From Nitrosomonas sp. (GTDB lineage Bacteria; Pseudomonadota; Gammaproteobacteria; Burkholderiales; Nitrosomonadaceae): a DNA stretch of 64,000 nt. This document shows, piece after piece, positions 28,157 to 37,513 of the stretch. Within the stretch, counting starts at the first letter, position 1; the number at the start of each line of letters is the position of its first letter. The position numbers and the translations under genes are program-made. The notes under the pieces were generated by a model that saw nothing but the letters and a program-made list of their open reading frames with translations, was not told the origin of the DNA and did not search any database. The stretch covers positions 558,001-622,000 of the forward strand of contig JALDQW010000001.1 in NCBI GenBank assembly GCA_031316255.1. Reading direction: 5' to 3'.

Positions 28157-28749
28157 TCATTCAGATAAAGACTCATTTCAAAACGCACATCCAGTTGAGT
28201 GGATTGCACGTTGTCACGCTTTATGGCAAAACCCGTGATCGCCAGAGCAGGGATGACTTCCAGCGTTTCAGCCATAAATGCGCGAATTTGGGAATAGCGC
28301 CCCCTGACTGGTAAAATCACTTCGTACCGGGACAAACGCCAATCCCGTTCAAATGTCAGCCGAAAATCACTGCTATTGATCTCAACACCCTGTTTATGAG
28401 CAATACGCACCAACTCACGAATCCAGAACGGAGATGAATCAAAAGACGGGAAAAACTCATAAAATGCCTGCAATGCCTGATCATTGGTTAATTTCTTCTC
28501 AACAACTCCTTCACTACCGGACGCGCCTGATTTTGCTTCCAACGCCAGGCGTTCCGCACGCTCCTTGAGTGTTTCCAGTTCCGATTTTTCCGGCAAGACA
28601 GCACCGAGAAAAAAAATACCAGCCACTACCACCAGGCCCACGCCAATCTTGCCCATATTTCCAAGGCGCGCCGCTTGCCAGCGCAATTGCTGCATCAAAC
28701 GGTTGCCATGGATTTGAATCGAATCGTGCTTCAGTATTTTGCGTTCCAT
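28153..28749 (-). CDS. GspM/PilO-like assembly protein
   Basis: A 198-residue protein with a membrane helix at about residues 34-54 (GKIGVGLVVVAGIFFLGAVLP), a short coiled coil, and a ferredoxin-like C-terminal domain (YEVILPVRGRYSQIRAFMAETLEVIPALAI), the pattern of PilO/GspM. It overlaps both neighbours, consistent with a coupled PilN-PilO-PilP-like cluster that joins the cytoplasmic motor to the outer-membrane channel. Confidence 0.78.
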   Translation of the reverse strand: MERKILKHDSIQIHGNRLMQQLRWQAARLGNMGKIGVGLVVVAGIFFLGAVLPEKSELETLKERAERLALEAKSGASGSEGVVEKKLTNDQALQAFYEFFPSFDSSPFWIRELVRIAHKQGVEINSSDFRLTFERDWRLSRYEVILPVRGRYSQIRAFMAETLEVIPALAITGFAIKRDNVQSTQLDVRFEMSLYLNE

Positions 28750-29282
28750 ACGGTTGTTAAAAGAAAATCAACAGGACGATGCGGATTGTCCTGCCTAATT
28801 TTGTAATTGACAAGATGCGCTTTCTCAAAAATAACTTCGCGCTCCATCGCTTCTATAAAATCAAGCAACACTCCCATATTTCGTGCTTCTCCACTGATGC
28901 GCAGGGTGCGGTTTGTTACATTCGGCTGCAATGCCAGCAAGGCGACATCTTCAGTAATAATATGTTCTATGGAATCAAACAACGGTTCCCAAGGCAGATT
29001 GATTTGATCCATAATGGCATTCGCTTTTTGTAATTCCTTGCCGATTTCCTGACTGAATTCCCGCGTTCGCGATGCCGCGCGTGTTCGCGTGGTCACTGTC
29101 GTTCTGGGCTGTTGCTGCTCCAGCCGTTCGACACGAACGCTCCAAAAACCGGACTCTTCAGTAATCTGCCTGAACTGATAAAAAACTGCGAGTAGAACAA
29201 TCAGGCCGAAAAACAGCAGCGCGATATCAATACTCCTAACCTGCTGACCACTATAGGGAAATACCAACTTCAGACGGGACAT
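28731..29282 (-). CDS. PilN/GspL-like assembly protein
   Basis: From the ATG at 29282, a 183-residue protein: short cytoplasmic N-terminus, one membrane helix (IDIALLFFGLIVLLAVFYQF), Arg/Thr-rich coiled linker, and a C-terminal domain (LRISGEARNMGVLLDFIEAMERE) like PilN and the periplasmic part of GspL. The start is fixed by a GAAGGAGG ribosome site four bases before the ATG; the longer frame to 29369 lacks one. It overlaps the PilM-like gene by 13 bases. Confidence 0.8.
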   Translation of the reverse strand: MSRLKLVFPYSGQQVRSIDIALLFFGLIVLLAVFYQFRQITEESGFWSVRVERLEQQQPRTTVTTRTRAASRTREFSQEIGKELQKANAIMDQINLPWEPLFDSIEHIITEDVALLALQPNVTNRTLRISGEARNMGVLLDFIEAMEREVIFEKAHLVNYKIRQDNPHRPVDFLLTTVWNAKY

Positions 29283-30109
29283 GCATCCTCCTTCGCATTC
29301 TCTGAGACCGTCGCAGGATAATGTGCCGGAACGGATATTTTCTCCGTTTGCAGTTGTACAATGTGCCAACCGCTCTTGTCAGGCAATGTCAATTCCGGAT
29401 GTTCAGGCGCGAACAGAAAAACCTGTTCATTAGACGCCTTGTTACCGGACAAAACCGCCTCCTGATCAAGTGCCGCCCATAATTCTTCCATTACATCATG
29501 CAAAACACGCTGATTGCGAATACTCTGCCAGATTCCATCTTCCATCAGTGCAACACAAATACGCCCTGTTTCCACCAATGCCACAAACGATTTTTGAGTG
29601 TTCAGTGATTTGATCCATCTGTCCAGAACGGCGGTCAGATACGGTTCAATGCCTTTGAGCTTGATATGACGACTCGTTGTCACTTCCTCCAGCCTGGTCA
29701 GTAATTCTTTTGAGATTGCCGCGCAGATTGCGCCATGTACCGGACTCCATGCACTGATACTGAGTATCCAATGATCAACCCGCGAACCGTAAATTTCACG
29801 CATGCGGAAATCTGCATAGCCTAGCACTTCATCGGGTGATGTGATTTCAGCCTGTGGCGGCAGCGTTACATACCGGACAAAGTGATTTGAAAGCGTTACA
29901 GTCATTCCTGCCCCCGCAGCATCCTCCGCGAGCATGTGTTCAAGTTGCTGGACTGGCAGCAACCAGGCAGGATGGGCATCCTGATTATCTTGAAAAAATT
30001 CAGTCACAACAGGCAGACTGACCGGTTTCAGTCCACGTTTTGTACGAACCAGATCAACCCGTCCCGGCGATAAATATACTTCAAAATGATCACGCCACAA
30101 TGGTGACAC
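29270..30109 (-). CDS. PilM/GspL-N-like cytoplasmic assembly protein
   Basis: About 279 residues, no signal or membrane helix. It resembles the actin-like cytoplasmic domain of PilM or GspL only distantly: AGAGMTVTLSNHFVRYVTLPPQAEI, then GYADFRMREIYGSRVDHWILSIS and a nucleotide-fold-like region SFVALVETGRICVALMEDG. Gene position between the ATPase and the PilN-like gene supports the call. I prefer the GTG at 30109 (GGAGGAA nine bases upstream) over the ATG at 30139. It overlaps the ATPase gene by 20 bases. Confidence 0.7.
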   Translation of the reverse strand: MSPLWRDHFEVYLSPGRVDLVRTKRGLKPVSLPVVTEFFQDNQDAHPAWLLPVQQLEHMLAEDAAGAGMTVTLSNHFVRYVTLPPQAEITSPDEVLGYADFRMREIYGSRVDHWILSISAWSPVHGAICAAISKELLTRLEEVTTSRHIKLKGIEPYLTAVLDRWIKSLNTQKSFVALVETGRICVALMEDGIWQSIRNQRVLHDVMEELWAALDQEAVLSGNKASNEQVFLFAPEHPELTLPDKSGWHIVQLQTEKISVPAHYPATVSENAKEDACPV

Positions 30110-31784
30110 GATTGGCTTCCTCCAAACTGGTTGATCCATTTCTAACCATATCCAAAGCTGCTTCACGCAAAAATTTTGTGCCGTTATTTCTGGCGGCTTC
30201 TTTAATCTTGCGTATAGACGCCTGTGCGACAATCAGCTCACGAATTTCATCATTCAATATCAATATTTCCGAGATGGCATTACGCCCACGATAACCGCTG
30301 CCACGACATTGACCGCAGCCTTTTCCAACCCGGAACACATAACTGCCTGCCGCTTCAGGATCAATGCCCGATTCACTGATGAGTTCATCTGTCGGACTTT
30401 CATCCACGGTACAATGCGGACATAACAAACGCACCAGCCTTTGCGCCGCAATACCATTCAAGGCAGAAACAAAACTATAAGGATCCACGCCCATATGCGA
30501 GAAACGCCCGATCACATCAAAGACATTGTTGGCATGCACCGTGGTAAACACCAGATGTCCGGTTAACGCAGCCTGGATTGCTATTTGTGCGGTCTCAGCA
30601 TCACGAATCTCACCGACCATGATTTTATCCGGATCATGCCTCAGAATTGACCGCAGACCGCGCGCAAAGGTCAGTCCCTTTTTTTCATTTACAGGAATCT
30701 GCAAAACGCCTGACAGTTGATACTCTATCGGGTCCTCAATGGTAATAATCTTATCGCTACCTTTGTTGACCTCCGAAATCGCAGCATAAAGCGAAGTTGT
30801 TTTACCGCTGCCTGTCGGCCCCGTTACCAGCAACATGCCATAGGGTTCCGAACTCAGGCGGCGTAACGTAGCGATATCCGTCTGACTGAACCCCAAATGA
30901 TTGAGCGTCAGCCCTTCCACATGGTCTGACAAGGCTTGTCGATCCAGAATACGTAAAACCGCATCCTCACCAAAAATACTCGGCATTATGGATACCCGGA
31001 AATCAACTTCCCGCCCCTGGATTGAAACCTTGAAACGGCCATCCTGCGGCACGCGCCGTTCCGCAATATCCAGCTCGGACATAACCTTGATCCTGGAAAT
31101 GACCTGTTCGGCCAGTTCGGCGCCCTTAATAACGCCTATGGACATCAGGACACCATCTATGCGGTATTTAATCGACAACGCACCGATTACCATTTCCAGA
31201 TGGATATCGCTGGCTTGCGATTTATGCGCATCATAAAGCGTAGAATGAACGAGCCGGACCACCTGACTGGTGCCTTCATTGATCGTCTTTAAGGACAGAT
31301 CCTCGATACTGTTCTGGATTACATCCAGATTCTGATCAGGCAACACATGATCCATTGCCCGCATCGTTTTTTCCTGCTGGGTAAAGAAAGCTGTCAAATC
31401 AGCAGGGTGAACCAGGCGCCATTCGACACGCATCTCAAAACGCTCTTCAGCCCATTGCCGTAATTTGGATGAAAATGGATCGCTGACGACCAGTAAAAAA
31501 TTATTGCTCTCGCCCCTGAACAATACGCACTCATTGCGCACGGCTTCGGCAAAAGGCAATATTTCAAATGCCGGTTCCAGCTCATGGATTATTTTCATTT
31601 CCAGCGCGGGAATATGCAGTAAACGTCCCAGCTCCTGTATCAGTTCCCGAGGTGAGTATCCGTTATTCTCTTCCAGCATCTCGATGACCGAAATACCCTG
31701 CTTGAGCGCTTCCATCCGCAGATGACCGAGATACTGGAGATCCAATGATTGTTTTTCTTCAGATTGCATGGGTGGTTCGATCAA
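30090..31784 (-). CDS. gspE: Type II secretion/type IV pilus assembly ATPase
   Basis: A 564-residue cytoplasmic hexameric ATPase. It has an N-terminal GspE-N domain (about 20-135), Walker A GPTGSGKT at 322-329, Walker B KIMVGEIRD at 387-395 with the catalytic Glu, the TTVHANN His box near 415, and a zinc tetracysteine site C455, C458, C490, C493. The start TTG overlaps the gspF stop by four bases; an ATG five codons on is also possible. It powers pseudopilus extension. Confidence 0.93.
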   Translation of the reverse strand: MIEPPMQSEEKQSLDLQYLGHLRMEALKQGISVIEMLEENNGYSPRELIQELGRLLHIPALEMKIIHELEPAFEILPFAEAVRNECVLFRGESNNFLLVVSDPFSSKLRQWAEERFEMRVEWRLVHPADLTAFFTQQEKTMRAMDHVLPDQNLDVIQNSIEDLSLKTINEGTSQVVRLVHSTLYDAHKSQASDIHLEMVIGALSIKYRIDGVLMSIGVIKGAELAEQVISRIKVMSELDIAERRVPQDGRFKVSIQGREVDFRVSIMPSIFGEDAVLRILDRQALSDHVEGLTLNHLGFSQTDIATLRRLSSEPYGMLLVTGPTGSGKTTSLYAAISEVNKGSDKIITIEDPIEYQLSGVLQIPVNEKKGLTFARGLRSILRHDPDKIMVGEIRDAETAQIAIQAALTGHLVFTTVHANNVFDVIGRFSHMGVDPYSFVSALNGIAAQRLVRLLCPHCTVDESPTDELISESGIDPEAAGSYVFRVGKGCGQCRGSGYRGRNAISEILILNDEIRELIVAQASIRKIKEAARNNGTKFLREAALDMVRNGSTSLEEANRVTIVA

Positions 31785-32965
31785 TTGATACTACCGGCCA
31801 GCTCAAAAATAGGCATATACATCAAAATAATAATGCCGCCAATAACAATGCCTATAACCGCCATTAGAATTGGTTCAATTAGTTTCGTCGTCCATTCAAC
31901 CCAACGCGCAATTTCTTCATCGTGAAAATTACCGATGCGCTCCATCATATCTCCCATGAGCCCTGTCCGCTCGCCGACTCTTAACATGCGATTACCCACC
32001 GCGGTTGTCAATCCTTCAGTTTCCATCGCACTGGAAATCGTCTGTCCTTCGCGAATACGCTTCGCCGCAGCTTCAATTCTGGGCATGAAATGTGATTGCA
32101 ATAGTCCACTCACCATTTCGAGTGCTTGCGTAATCGGAATGCCGCCTCGCAGCAACATGCCCAATGTCTTGTAAAAACGGGCTAATTGATAAACACGCAT
32201 ATGCTCACCAATAGCTGGAATTCGCCACAATAGTTGCATCACGTAGGTACGAAACGCTGGACGACTGACAGCATAACCGAAAACGCCCAGAAACAAAATG
32301 GCAAAGACAGCCAGTTCCCAGCCACGCTCTTGAACAAAATGGCCCCATTCTATGAGTAACACAGACAACCAGGGCAAATCAGACCCCATATCGTCATAGA
32401 TTGCACTGAATTTTGGCACCACAAAAACCAGCAGGAAAAGTGACACCAATAACCCTACAACCAGTAACAACACGGGATAGATAGAAGCACCAACCAGTTT
32501 TTTACGGACAAAATCCATTTGTGTCTGATAGGTCACAAAACGGGTTAATGCTTCTGCGAGATCACCGGTTCGTTCACTCGCACGAATCGTTGCAATATAC
32601 AACATTGGAAATGCCTGAGGGTGCGCTTCCAAAGCTTGTGAAAAAGTTATTCCTTCGTAAAGACGTGCGAGCAAATCATGAATGGTTTTTCTATTGTTCG
32701 CATCCTGTTCTTTATCAACCAATGTTTCCAGACATTCCACAAGACTCAATCCCGCCGTAAGCAGTGACAACAACTCCTGACTGAAATGAACCAAAGGAAA
32801 ACGCGTTGTTGATTTAAATGAAAACCCGGTAAAACTGCGTTTTACGCTCAGCACCATGCCGCCCCGGTCGATTACCTGGCGACGCGCTTCCTCTTCACTG
32901 TTCGCTTCCAGTTCAAGGTTTACTGCTCCCTGCCCGGAAATGACAGCTTTTACTTCATAGCGCAT
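31781..32965 (-). CDS. gspF: Type II secretion inner-membrane platform protein
   Basis: A 394-residue polytopic protein with two GspF domains. It has FSQELLSLLTAGLSLVECLETL and ERTGDLAEALTRF in the first, and FYKTLGMLLRGGIPITQALEMV and GERTGLMGDMMERIGNFHDEEIARWVEW in the second. Three membrane helices are in the expected places. It recruits the ATPase to the membrane. It starts 16 bases after the pseudopilin gspG. Confidence 0.94.
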   Translation of the reverse strand: MRYEVKAVISGQGAVNLELEANSEEEARRQVIDRGGMVLSVKRSFTGFSFKSTTRFPLVHFSQELLSLLTAGLSLVECLETLVDKEQDANNRKTIHDLLARLYEGITFSQALEAHPQAFPMLYIATIRASERTGDLAEALTRFVTYQTQMDFVRKKLVGASIYPVLLLVVGLLVSLFLLVFVVPKFSAIYDDMGSDLPWLSVLLIEWGHFVQERGWELAVFAILFLGVFGYAVSRPAFRTYVMQLLWRIPAIGEHMRVYQLARFYKTLGMLLRGGIPITQALEMVSGLLQSHFMPRIEAAAKRIREGQTISSAMETEGLTTAVGNRMLRVGERTGLMGDMMERIGNFHDEEIARWVEWTTKLIEPILMAVIGIVIGGIIILMYMPIFELAGSIN

Positions 32966-32981
32966 AGTTCAATCAATCTGC

Positions 32982-33419
32982 TTACCAGTTCGTGATATCA
33001 GCCGCTTCTCCTTCACCGCCAATTTGACCATCCCTGCCCATGGAGAACAGATCAAATTCATTATTCTCGCCCGGATATTTATAAACATAGGGGCGGCCCC
33101 AAGGATCATCCGGTGGTGTTCTTGACAAATAAGGGCCTTGCCATCTGGGTTCATTATTGGGCTGCACCACCAAGGCAGCAAGTCCGTTCTCAGTCGCAGG
33201 ATAACTTCCGACATCCAGACGATACTGGTGCAACGCCTTCTCCAAGGCATCTATTTGTGCCTGAGCCATTTTGATTTCAGATTTGCCAACCTGTGAAAAA
33301 TACTTGGGCCCGACATATGCTGCCAACAGACCAATAATAACCATAACCACAAGCAATTCAAGTAATGTAAAACCACGGACAGAATTAACCATTCGCTGTT
33401 TATACCAATGATGCATCAT
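32982..33419 (-). CDS. gspG: Major pseudopilin
   Basis: A 145-residue major pseudopilin. Leader ending ...SVRG-FTLLELLVVMVIIGLLA, then YVGPKYFSQVGKSEI, the long helix AQIDALEKALHQYRLDVGSYPATENGL, and the signature PYLSRTPPDDPWGRPYVYKYPG with the acidic Ca-binding tail FDLFSMGRDGQIGGEGEAADITNW. I use the ATG at 33419, which follows GAGAGGA by six bases. It is the first gene of the operon, as in many gsp clusters. Confidence 0.94.
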   Translation of the reverse strand: MMHHWYKQRMVNSVRGFTLLELLVVMVIIGLLAAYVGPKYFSQVGKSEIKMAQAQIDALEKALHQYRLDVGSYPATENGLAALVVQPNNEPRWQGPYLSRTPPDDPWGRPYVYKYPGENNEFDLFSMGRDGQIGGEGEAADITNW

Positions 33420-33497
33420 TTCCAATCCTCTCAACGCAATAAATGTTTAAAAAACCTTTAGTACACCTTATTCAGGCTATTTAACAGACCAACCGGT

Positions 33498-34181
33498 TTA
33501 TCTACGCAGAATCGCCCACCAGCGACCAATGTTCAACAACGTCATCAATGAAGCTGAGACATATGTCCATGCAGCAGCGCTTAAAATTCTCCGCGCATGT
33601 CGTTCATCACCTTTTATCAAGTATCCGCCCTTTTCCAACATGGGCAATGCACGTGCAAAACTGGCATGCATTTCCATCGGCAGTGTAACCAAATGTACCA
33701 ACGTAGTTGCGCCCAGCGTCAATAATCCCCCAATAAAAAATAATACCCCGGCCGCTGGCATGCGTGTTGCAACCATGATCAACGGCGCCAACATTAAAAT
33801 CGCAGCACCAATCTTTTCTGCCGGCGCAGCAATTTGCACCAAACGCGTACGCAGCTTTAAAGGCAAATAACCATCGCGATCCTGAATTGCATGACCGACT
33901 TCATGAGCCGCCACGGTAATGGCGGTAAGTGACTTGCCATTAAATTTCTCAGGCGTCAACCTGACCACTTTATTAATAGGATCGTAATGATCGCCCTGCT
34001 CGGTCACTTCAACCTTAACAGATTGTAACTTAGCCCAATCCAGTAAAATGCGCGCAAGTTCTGCTCCTGTTCCGGGATAACGATTCTCTGGATAGCTGTA
34101 TTTTTCGAGCGTATGCTTAACCCAGTAGGAAGGTCCGTAAATTACTGCTACGACAATGATAATGATTAAAACATAAAACAT
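33498..34181 (-). CDS. Membrane zinc metallopeptidase (YugP-like)
   Basis: A 227-residue membrane protein. The N-terminal helix MFYVLIIIIVVAVIYGPSYWV is followed by a zinc protease domain with the HEVGH motif (AAHEVGHAIQDRDGY near residue 92). Two or three hydrophobic helices follow (AAILMLAPLIMVATRM, AAGVLFFIGGLLTLGATTLVHL). This is the neutral zinc metallopeptidase family including YugP. Substrate unknown. It lies 79 bases upstream of the secretion operon on the same strand but looks independent. Confidence 0.88.
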   Translation of the reverse strand: MFYVLIIIIVVAVIYGPSYWVKHTLEKYSYPENRYPGTGAELARILLDWAKLQSVKVEVTEQGDHYDPINKVVRLTPEKFNGKSLTAITVAAHEVGHAIQDRDGYLPLKLRTRLVQIAAPAEKIGAAILMLAPLIMVATRMPAAGVLFFIGGLLTLGATTLVHLVTLPMEMHASFARALPMLEKGGYLIKGDERHARRILSAAAWTYVSASLMTLLNIGRWWAILRR

Positions 34182-34573
34182 GATTATGCCGGATACATTA
34201 TTTCAAACGCTGGCGACCTCAAAAAACAAATTTATGCTGAGCGAATAACTGCTGCTGATAGCAGTTTGATTCGTACCAACTGCCTGGACTCGGCCTCATC
34301 TCAAAGGCAGCCATTTCCGAATTATAGCTATTTACCGATACCGTATTCATTCAACCAAGAATATCAAATAGCGAAATGAACACTCTGTGATTTTTGTCAC
34401 CGTTTATTATATACAAATCATATCCATGTTAATCGTTTACTATTACAGTATTATAACCAAATGAGCAGACAACCCTTTTCAACCGCACTCAAATTCAGCC
34501 GTTTTTATTAACAGACGACTCGCAGATAAAGTGATATGGTTTTATCAATGGCCCGTCGAAACAAACACAACAA
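34182..34573. other. Intergenic region
   Basis: About 390 bases between two minus-strand genes. AT-rich, with no gene-like frame. It should hold the promoter of the metallopeptidase gene; I see no clear operator or terminator. Confidence 0.4.
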
Positions 34574-35962
34574 TCAATAGACTCTGGGGCTGATTTGTTT
34601 TTTCCGCATGGCGTCATATTCGTTCTGAAAGAAAAAAGCCTCTTCGCCAAATGCCGGTTTCAACTGATCCAGCCAGGTCGCATCCGGATCGAACCGAGCA
34701 AAAAAGGGATGCTGCACCCAGTCCGGATTTCGCGCCTGCAAAAAACGCAATACAAACACCTTCTCACCATTGATTTCTGTAATTCCCTGTATTTCTATTT
34801 TTCCAGGTCCTGTACTCATTGATGGACCGCGCACTGTCCGACCCAACCCTGATACCCCTTTCAATGCCTCACGGTACACTTGCCATGCGCGTGCCAGCGG
34901 CACCTCAAAATAACGACGCGCGCCCGTATCACGTTCAACAAACATGTAGTACGGCACCAGGCCCAGACGTACTTGTTCACGCCACATATACGCCCAAGTA
35001 TCGGGATCATTATTGATATGATTCAATAATGGGGATTGAGTTCGAATAACAACACCCGATGCGCGCAGGCGCCTTATTGCCTCGTGTACAGTTGGCGTCG
35101 CCATTTCACGCCAATGATTAAAATGCGCCATAATCGCAATATGTTTGCCTGCTTTGACCATTCTCTCCAGCAGCAATAGCAATTGATCCGAGTCTTCGTC
35201 ATTGACATAACGCTGCGGCCAGAAACTCAATGATTTGGTGCCAATACGTATCGTCTGAATATGATCCAGCGCTGGTTTTAACAATGGTTCCAGATAGGTA
35301 ACGAGATGATCGGTTTTCATAACCATTGGATCGCCGCCTGTTATAAGCAGGTCGCTGATACTTTTATGCTTGCCCAGATAACTGTGCAATTTCTGCGCTT
35401 CCTTATTGGAAAAACGCAAATTTTTGTCGCCAATAAATTGCGCCCAACGAAAACAGAAACTACAAAAACTATGGCAAACCTGACCCTGGCCTGGGAAAAA
35501 AAGGACCGTCTCACGGTATTTATGTTGAATACCTTCTATCGGTTCGCTATCTTCATAAGGCACATTCAGTGACTGCTGTTCGGCAGGATGCGGGTTCAAC
35601 CGTTGTCGGATTTCATTTGATTTTTTTAGAATAGCACTGCGGTCACTGGAATTGCGCAAGATTGTCGCCATTTGCTCGAAGTCATTTTGCGACAACATTC
35701 CTTTCTGCGGAAATACCAGTTGAAAAATTGGATCATCGGGCACTTCTTCCCAGTTGATCAAGTGATCTACGACGTACTTGTTTACTCTGAAAGGCAAAAC
35801 ATGAGCAACCACCTTCATCTCAAAACGTTGCGCTTCAGATAACCGATTCAATGCTTCAATCTTATCAATTTGGCGTTCCGTATAAACCTGAAAATGTTCA
35901 GGTGCATCGTCAAACTGTTCTGCGAAAATCTGTTTTTTTAAAAATGGTAACACGGGTGTCAT
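34574..35962 (-). CDS. KamA-family radical SAM aminomutase-like protein
   Basis: A 462-residue enzyme of the lysine 2,3-aminomutase family. The [4Fe-4S] triad is CHSFCSFC (C163, C167, C170), followed by DLLITGGDPMVM and the PLP/SAM-barrel segments. The C-terminal part has the family's VPYYMFVERDTGARRYFEVPLARA. It is longer than EF-P-specific EpmB (about 340 residues), and no epmA or efp is adjacent, so a lysine- or glutamate-aminomutase role, perhaps for beta-amino-acid osmolytes, is possible but unproven. GGAGAAAG precedes the ATG. Confidence 0.82.
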   Translation of the reverse strand: MTPVLPFLKKQIFAEQFDDAPEHFQVYTERQIDKIEALNRLSEAQRFEMKVVAHVLPFRVNKYVVDHLINWEEVPDDPIFQLVFPQKGMLSQNDFEQMATILRNSSDRSAILKKSNEIRQRLNPHPAEQQSLNVPYEDSEPIEGIQHKYRETVLFFPGQGQVCHSFCSFCFRWAQFIGDKNLRFSNKEAQKLHSYLGKHKSISDLLITGGDPMVMKTDHLVTYLEPLLKPALDHIQTIRIGTKSLSFWPQRYVNDEDSDQLLLLLERMVKAGKHIAIMAHFNHWREMATPTVHEAIRRLRASGVVIRTQSPLLNHINNDPDTWAYMWREQVRLGLVPYYMFVERDTGARRYFEVPLARAWQVYREALKGVSGLGRTVRGPSMSTGPGKIEIQGITEINGEKVFVLRFLQARNPDWVQHPFFARFDPDATWLDQLKPAFGEEAFFFQNEYDAMRKKQISPRVY

Positions 35963-36895
35963 AACATTCTTTCTCCATTCTAAAAAATTGCCTTAAGGAG
36001 AAGTTGCCACCAAAATTAATCATAATGAATGACAAAGCCATATTTCTGTTTTATAAGACAAAATTAAATCGCCGCTTATCTGTCAATAAGCATTGAATTC
36101 CTCACAAAAAATAATTACACGCATCAAAATATCAGGCTTTCTAACAATAATCCAACTAAAAATAAACAATTTTAATAGCCAGAATATATTTATTCTATTG
36201 GTCTAAAATAGAAAGTATTCCAATTTTTCAAGTCGTTAAACTTGGCGGGAAAATTTTATTCAGACTTGCTGAAACAATGTTTGCAGCCATGCATTATGGC
36301 CACAAAACATTATCTATTTCAGAGTATTAATTATAGAATGTTAAAAAATTAAAGACAGCATTATACCATGCGCATAACAATCGCCTTCTGCCACATCCCT
36401 GACTGGCAAAATTTGAAACATTCTCACAGGCCGTGGAAAAACGGCTTAAAGCACAATCGATCTGCCCGAAGAAACAAACTGAAAAGCAAAGTCAAACATC
36501 ATAAATAAGCATTATGAATTCATTTTTAATGCAATAGCCAATACAGTTAATTTCTAAAACGGCTGGCTTTGATACTCTGACCGCTTTATACCTCTGAAGT
36601 GCCACACACTAATATGCCACTCACATCGACTGAAACTATATTCCTTATTTTTCATAAACATAGTCCATACTGGCACGTAGAATACAATAGCACAAGGCAA
36701 CCAAATTTCATTTCTCATGATCTAACCCAGTCCACAAATAAACGAATTAGGACATTTTTACCCTATTTGTAGCGCCATCCCAGAAGTCAAATAGTTTATA
36801 CAATAATTCATCAAAACAAGTATTTGTTTCTGATTGATGACACACCTAAAGTTTTAACCCAAGTACGCACTTATACGCAATACAGGAAAATGCCC
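35963..36895. other. Long AT-rich non-coding stretch
   Basis: About 930 bases with no convincing gene. Two short open frames were examined: 46 codons from 36369 on the plus strand without a ribosome site, and 54 codons at 36554-36718 on the minus strand (starting MRNEIWLPCAIVFYV), also without a clear ribosome site. Promoters for flanking genes must lie here, but I cannot place them. Confidence 0.4.
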
Positions 36896-37075
36896 ATGAA
36901 AACTCATCAAGCAATTCAAGAAAGCAGCTCCCAACTTATGAAATGTAAAATAAAAATAAAAACGCGAGAGGGTAAAAGTCTCGTCTATCACGGACTTTTT
37001 AAATCCACTACTGATGCAATCCTAGACGCAATTAATCGCTTTGATATCATGACAATTTTTGTTAAAGCAATGTAG
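36896..37075 (+). CDS. Small hypothetical protein
   Basis: From the ATG at 36896, a 59-residue protein: a polar start, then CKIKIKTREGKSLVYHGLF and STTDAILDAINRFDIMTIFV. The latter part looks like a compact beta-alpha-beta fold similar to small conserved proteins in betaproteobacteria that I cannot name. An AGGA lies nine bases upstream. The longer frame to 36824 lacks a ribosome site. No domain is recognised. Confidence 0.45.
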   Translation: MKTHQAIQESSSQLMKCKIKIKTREGKSLVYHGLFKSTTDAILDAINRFDIMTIFVKAM

Positions 37076-37513
37076 ACAAGTTATATTTAATCGCCCTGTA
37101 TTAACCAGCACAGGCCATAGGCTATTAGGAATCAACTGTGCCGTCAGCGTGATGCCCATACTCAATATCAAACTGACCGGTTTCCAGTGCTGTTTTGAAG
37201 TTTGCATCAGTCAATCCGGATCAACCGAGCATTCGGGAATCGAGCTTTAATCGGTCTCTGCACAATCGCACCGCTTTTTCCATGCCGTTAAATTAAGCGT
37301 ATGACCTTGCGTATTGAATATGCAATTCGCTTAAGTAGAAGTTTCTGCCATATTATTCCCGCTTAATCCACTTTGATCTTTCATGCAGGACAACGACTTA
37401 TCATTTAAGCAAATGTCTTTAAGCCCCTAACCGCGTCAACCCATACACACTCACATTGAGTCGCCCACTCTGCTATTATTATTCAATTAAAATTAACCCG
37501 CGGCACCTGGACA
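37076..37513. other. Intergenic region with possible gene remnant
   Basis: About 440 bases. On the minus strand near 37130-37215, 29 codons read SGLTDANFKTALETGQFDIE... and then stop. They look protein-like but have no start, so this may be a decayed gene end. Otherwise I see nothing to annotate. It carries the promoter of the downstream hydrolase gene. Confidence 0.35.

Noticed and set aside
36369..36509. 46-codon frame in the AT-rich stretch
   Set aside because: No ribosome site and no recognisable sequence character.
36554..36718. 54-codon minus-strand frame starting MRNEIWLPC
   Set aside because: No clear ribosome site and no recognised family; kept only as a note in the intergenic entry.
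37022..37250. Overlapping short frames on both strands
   Set aside because: No start with a ribosome site; only a short remnant-like segment is protein-like.
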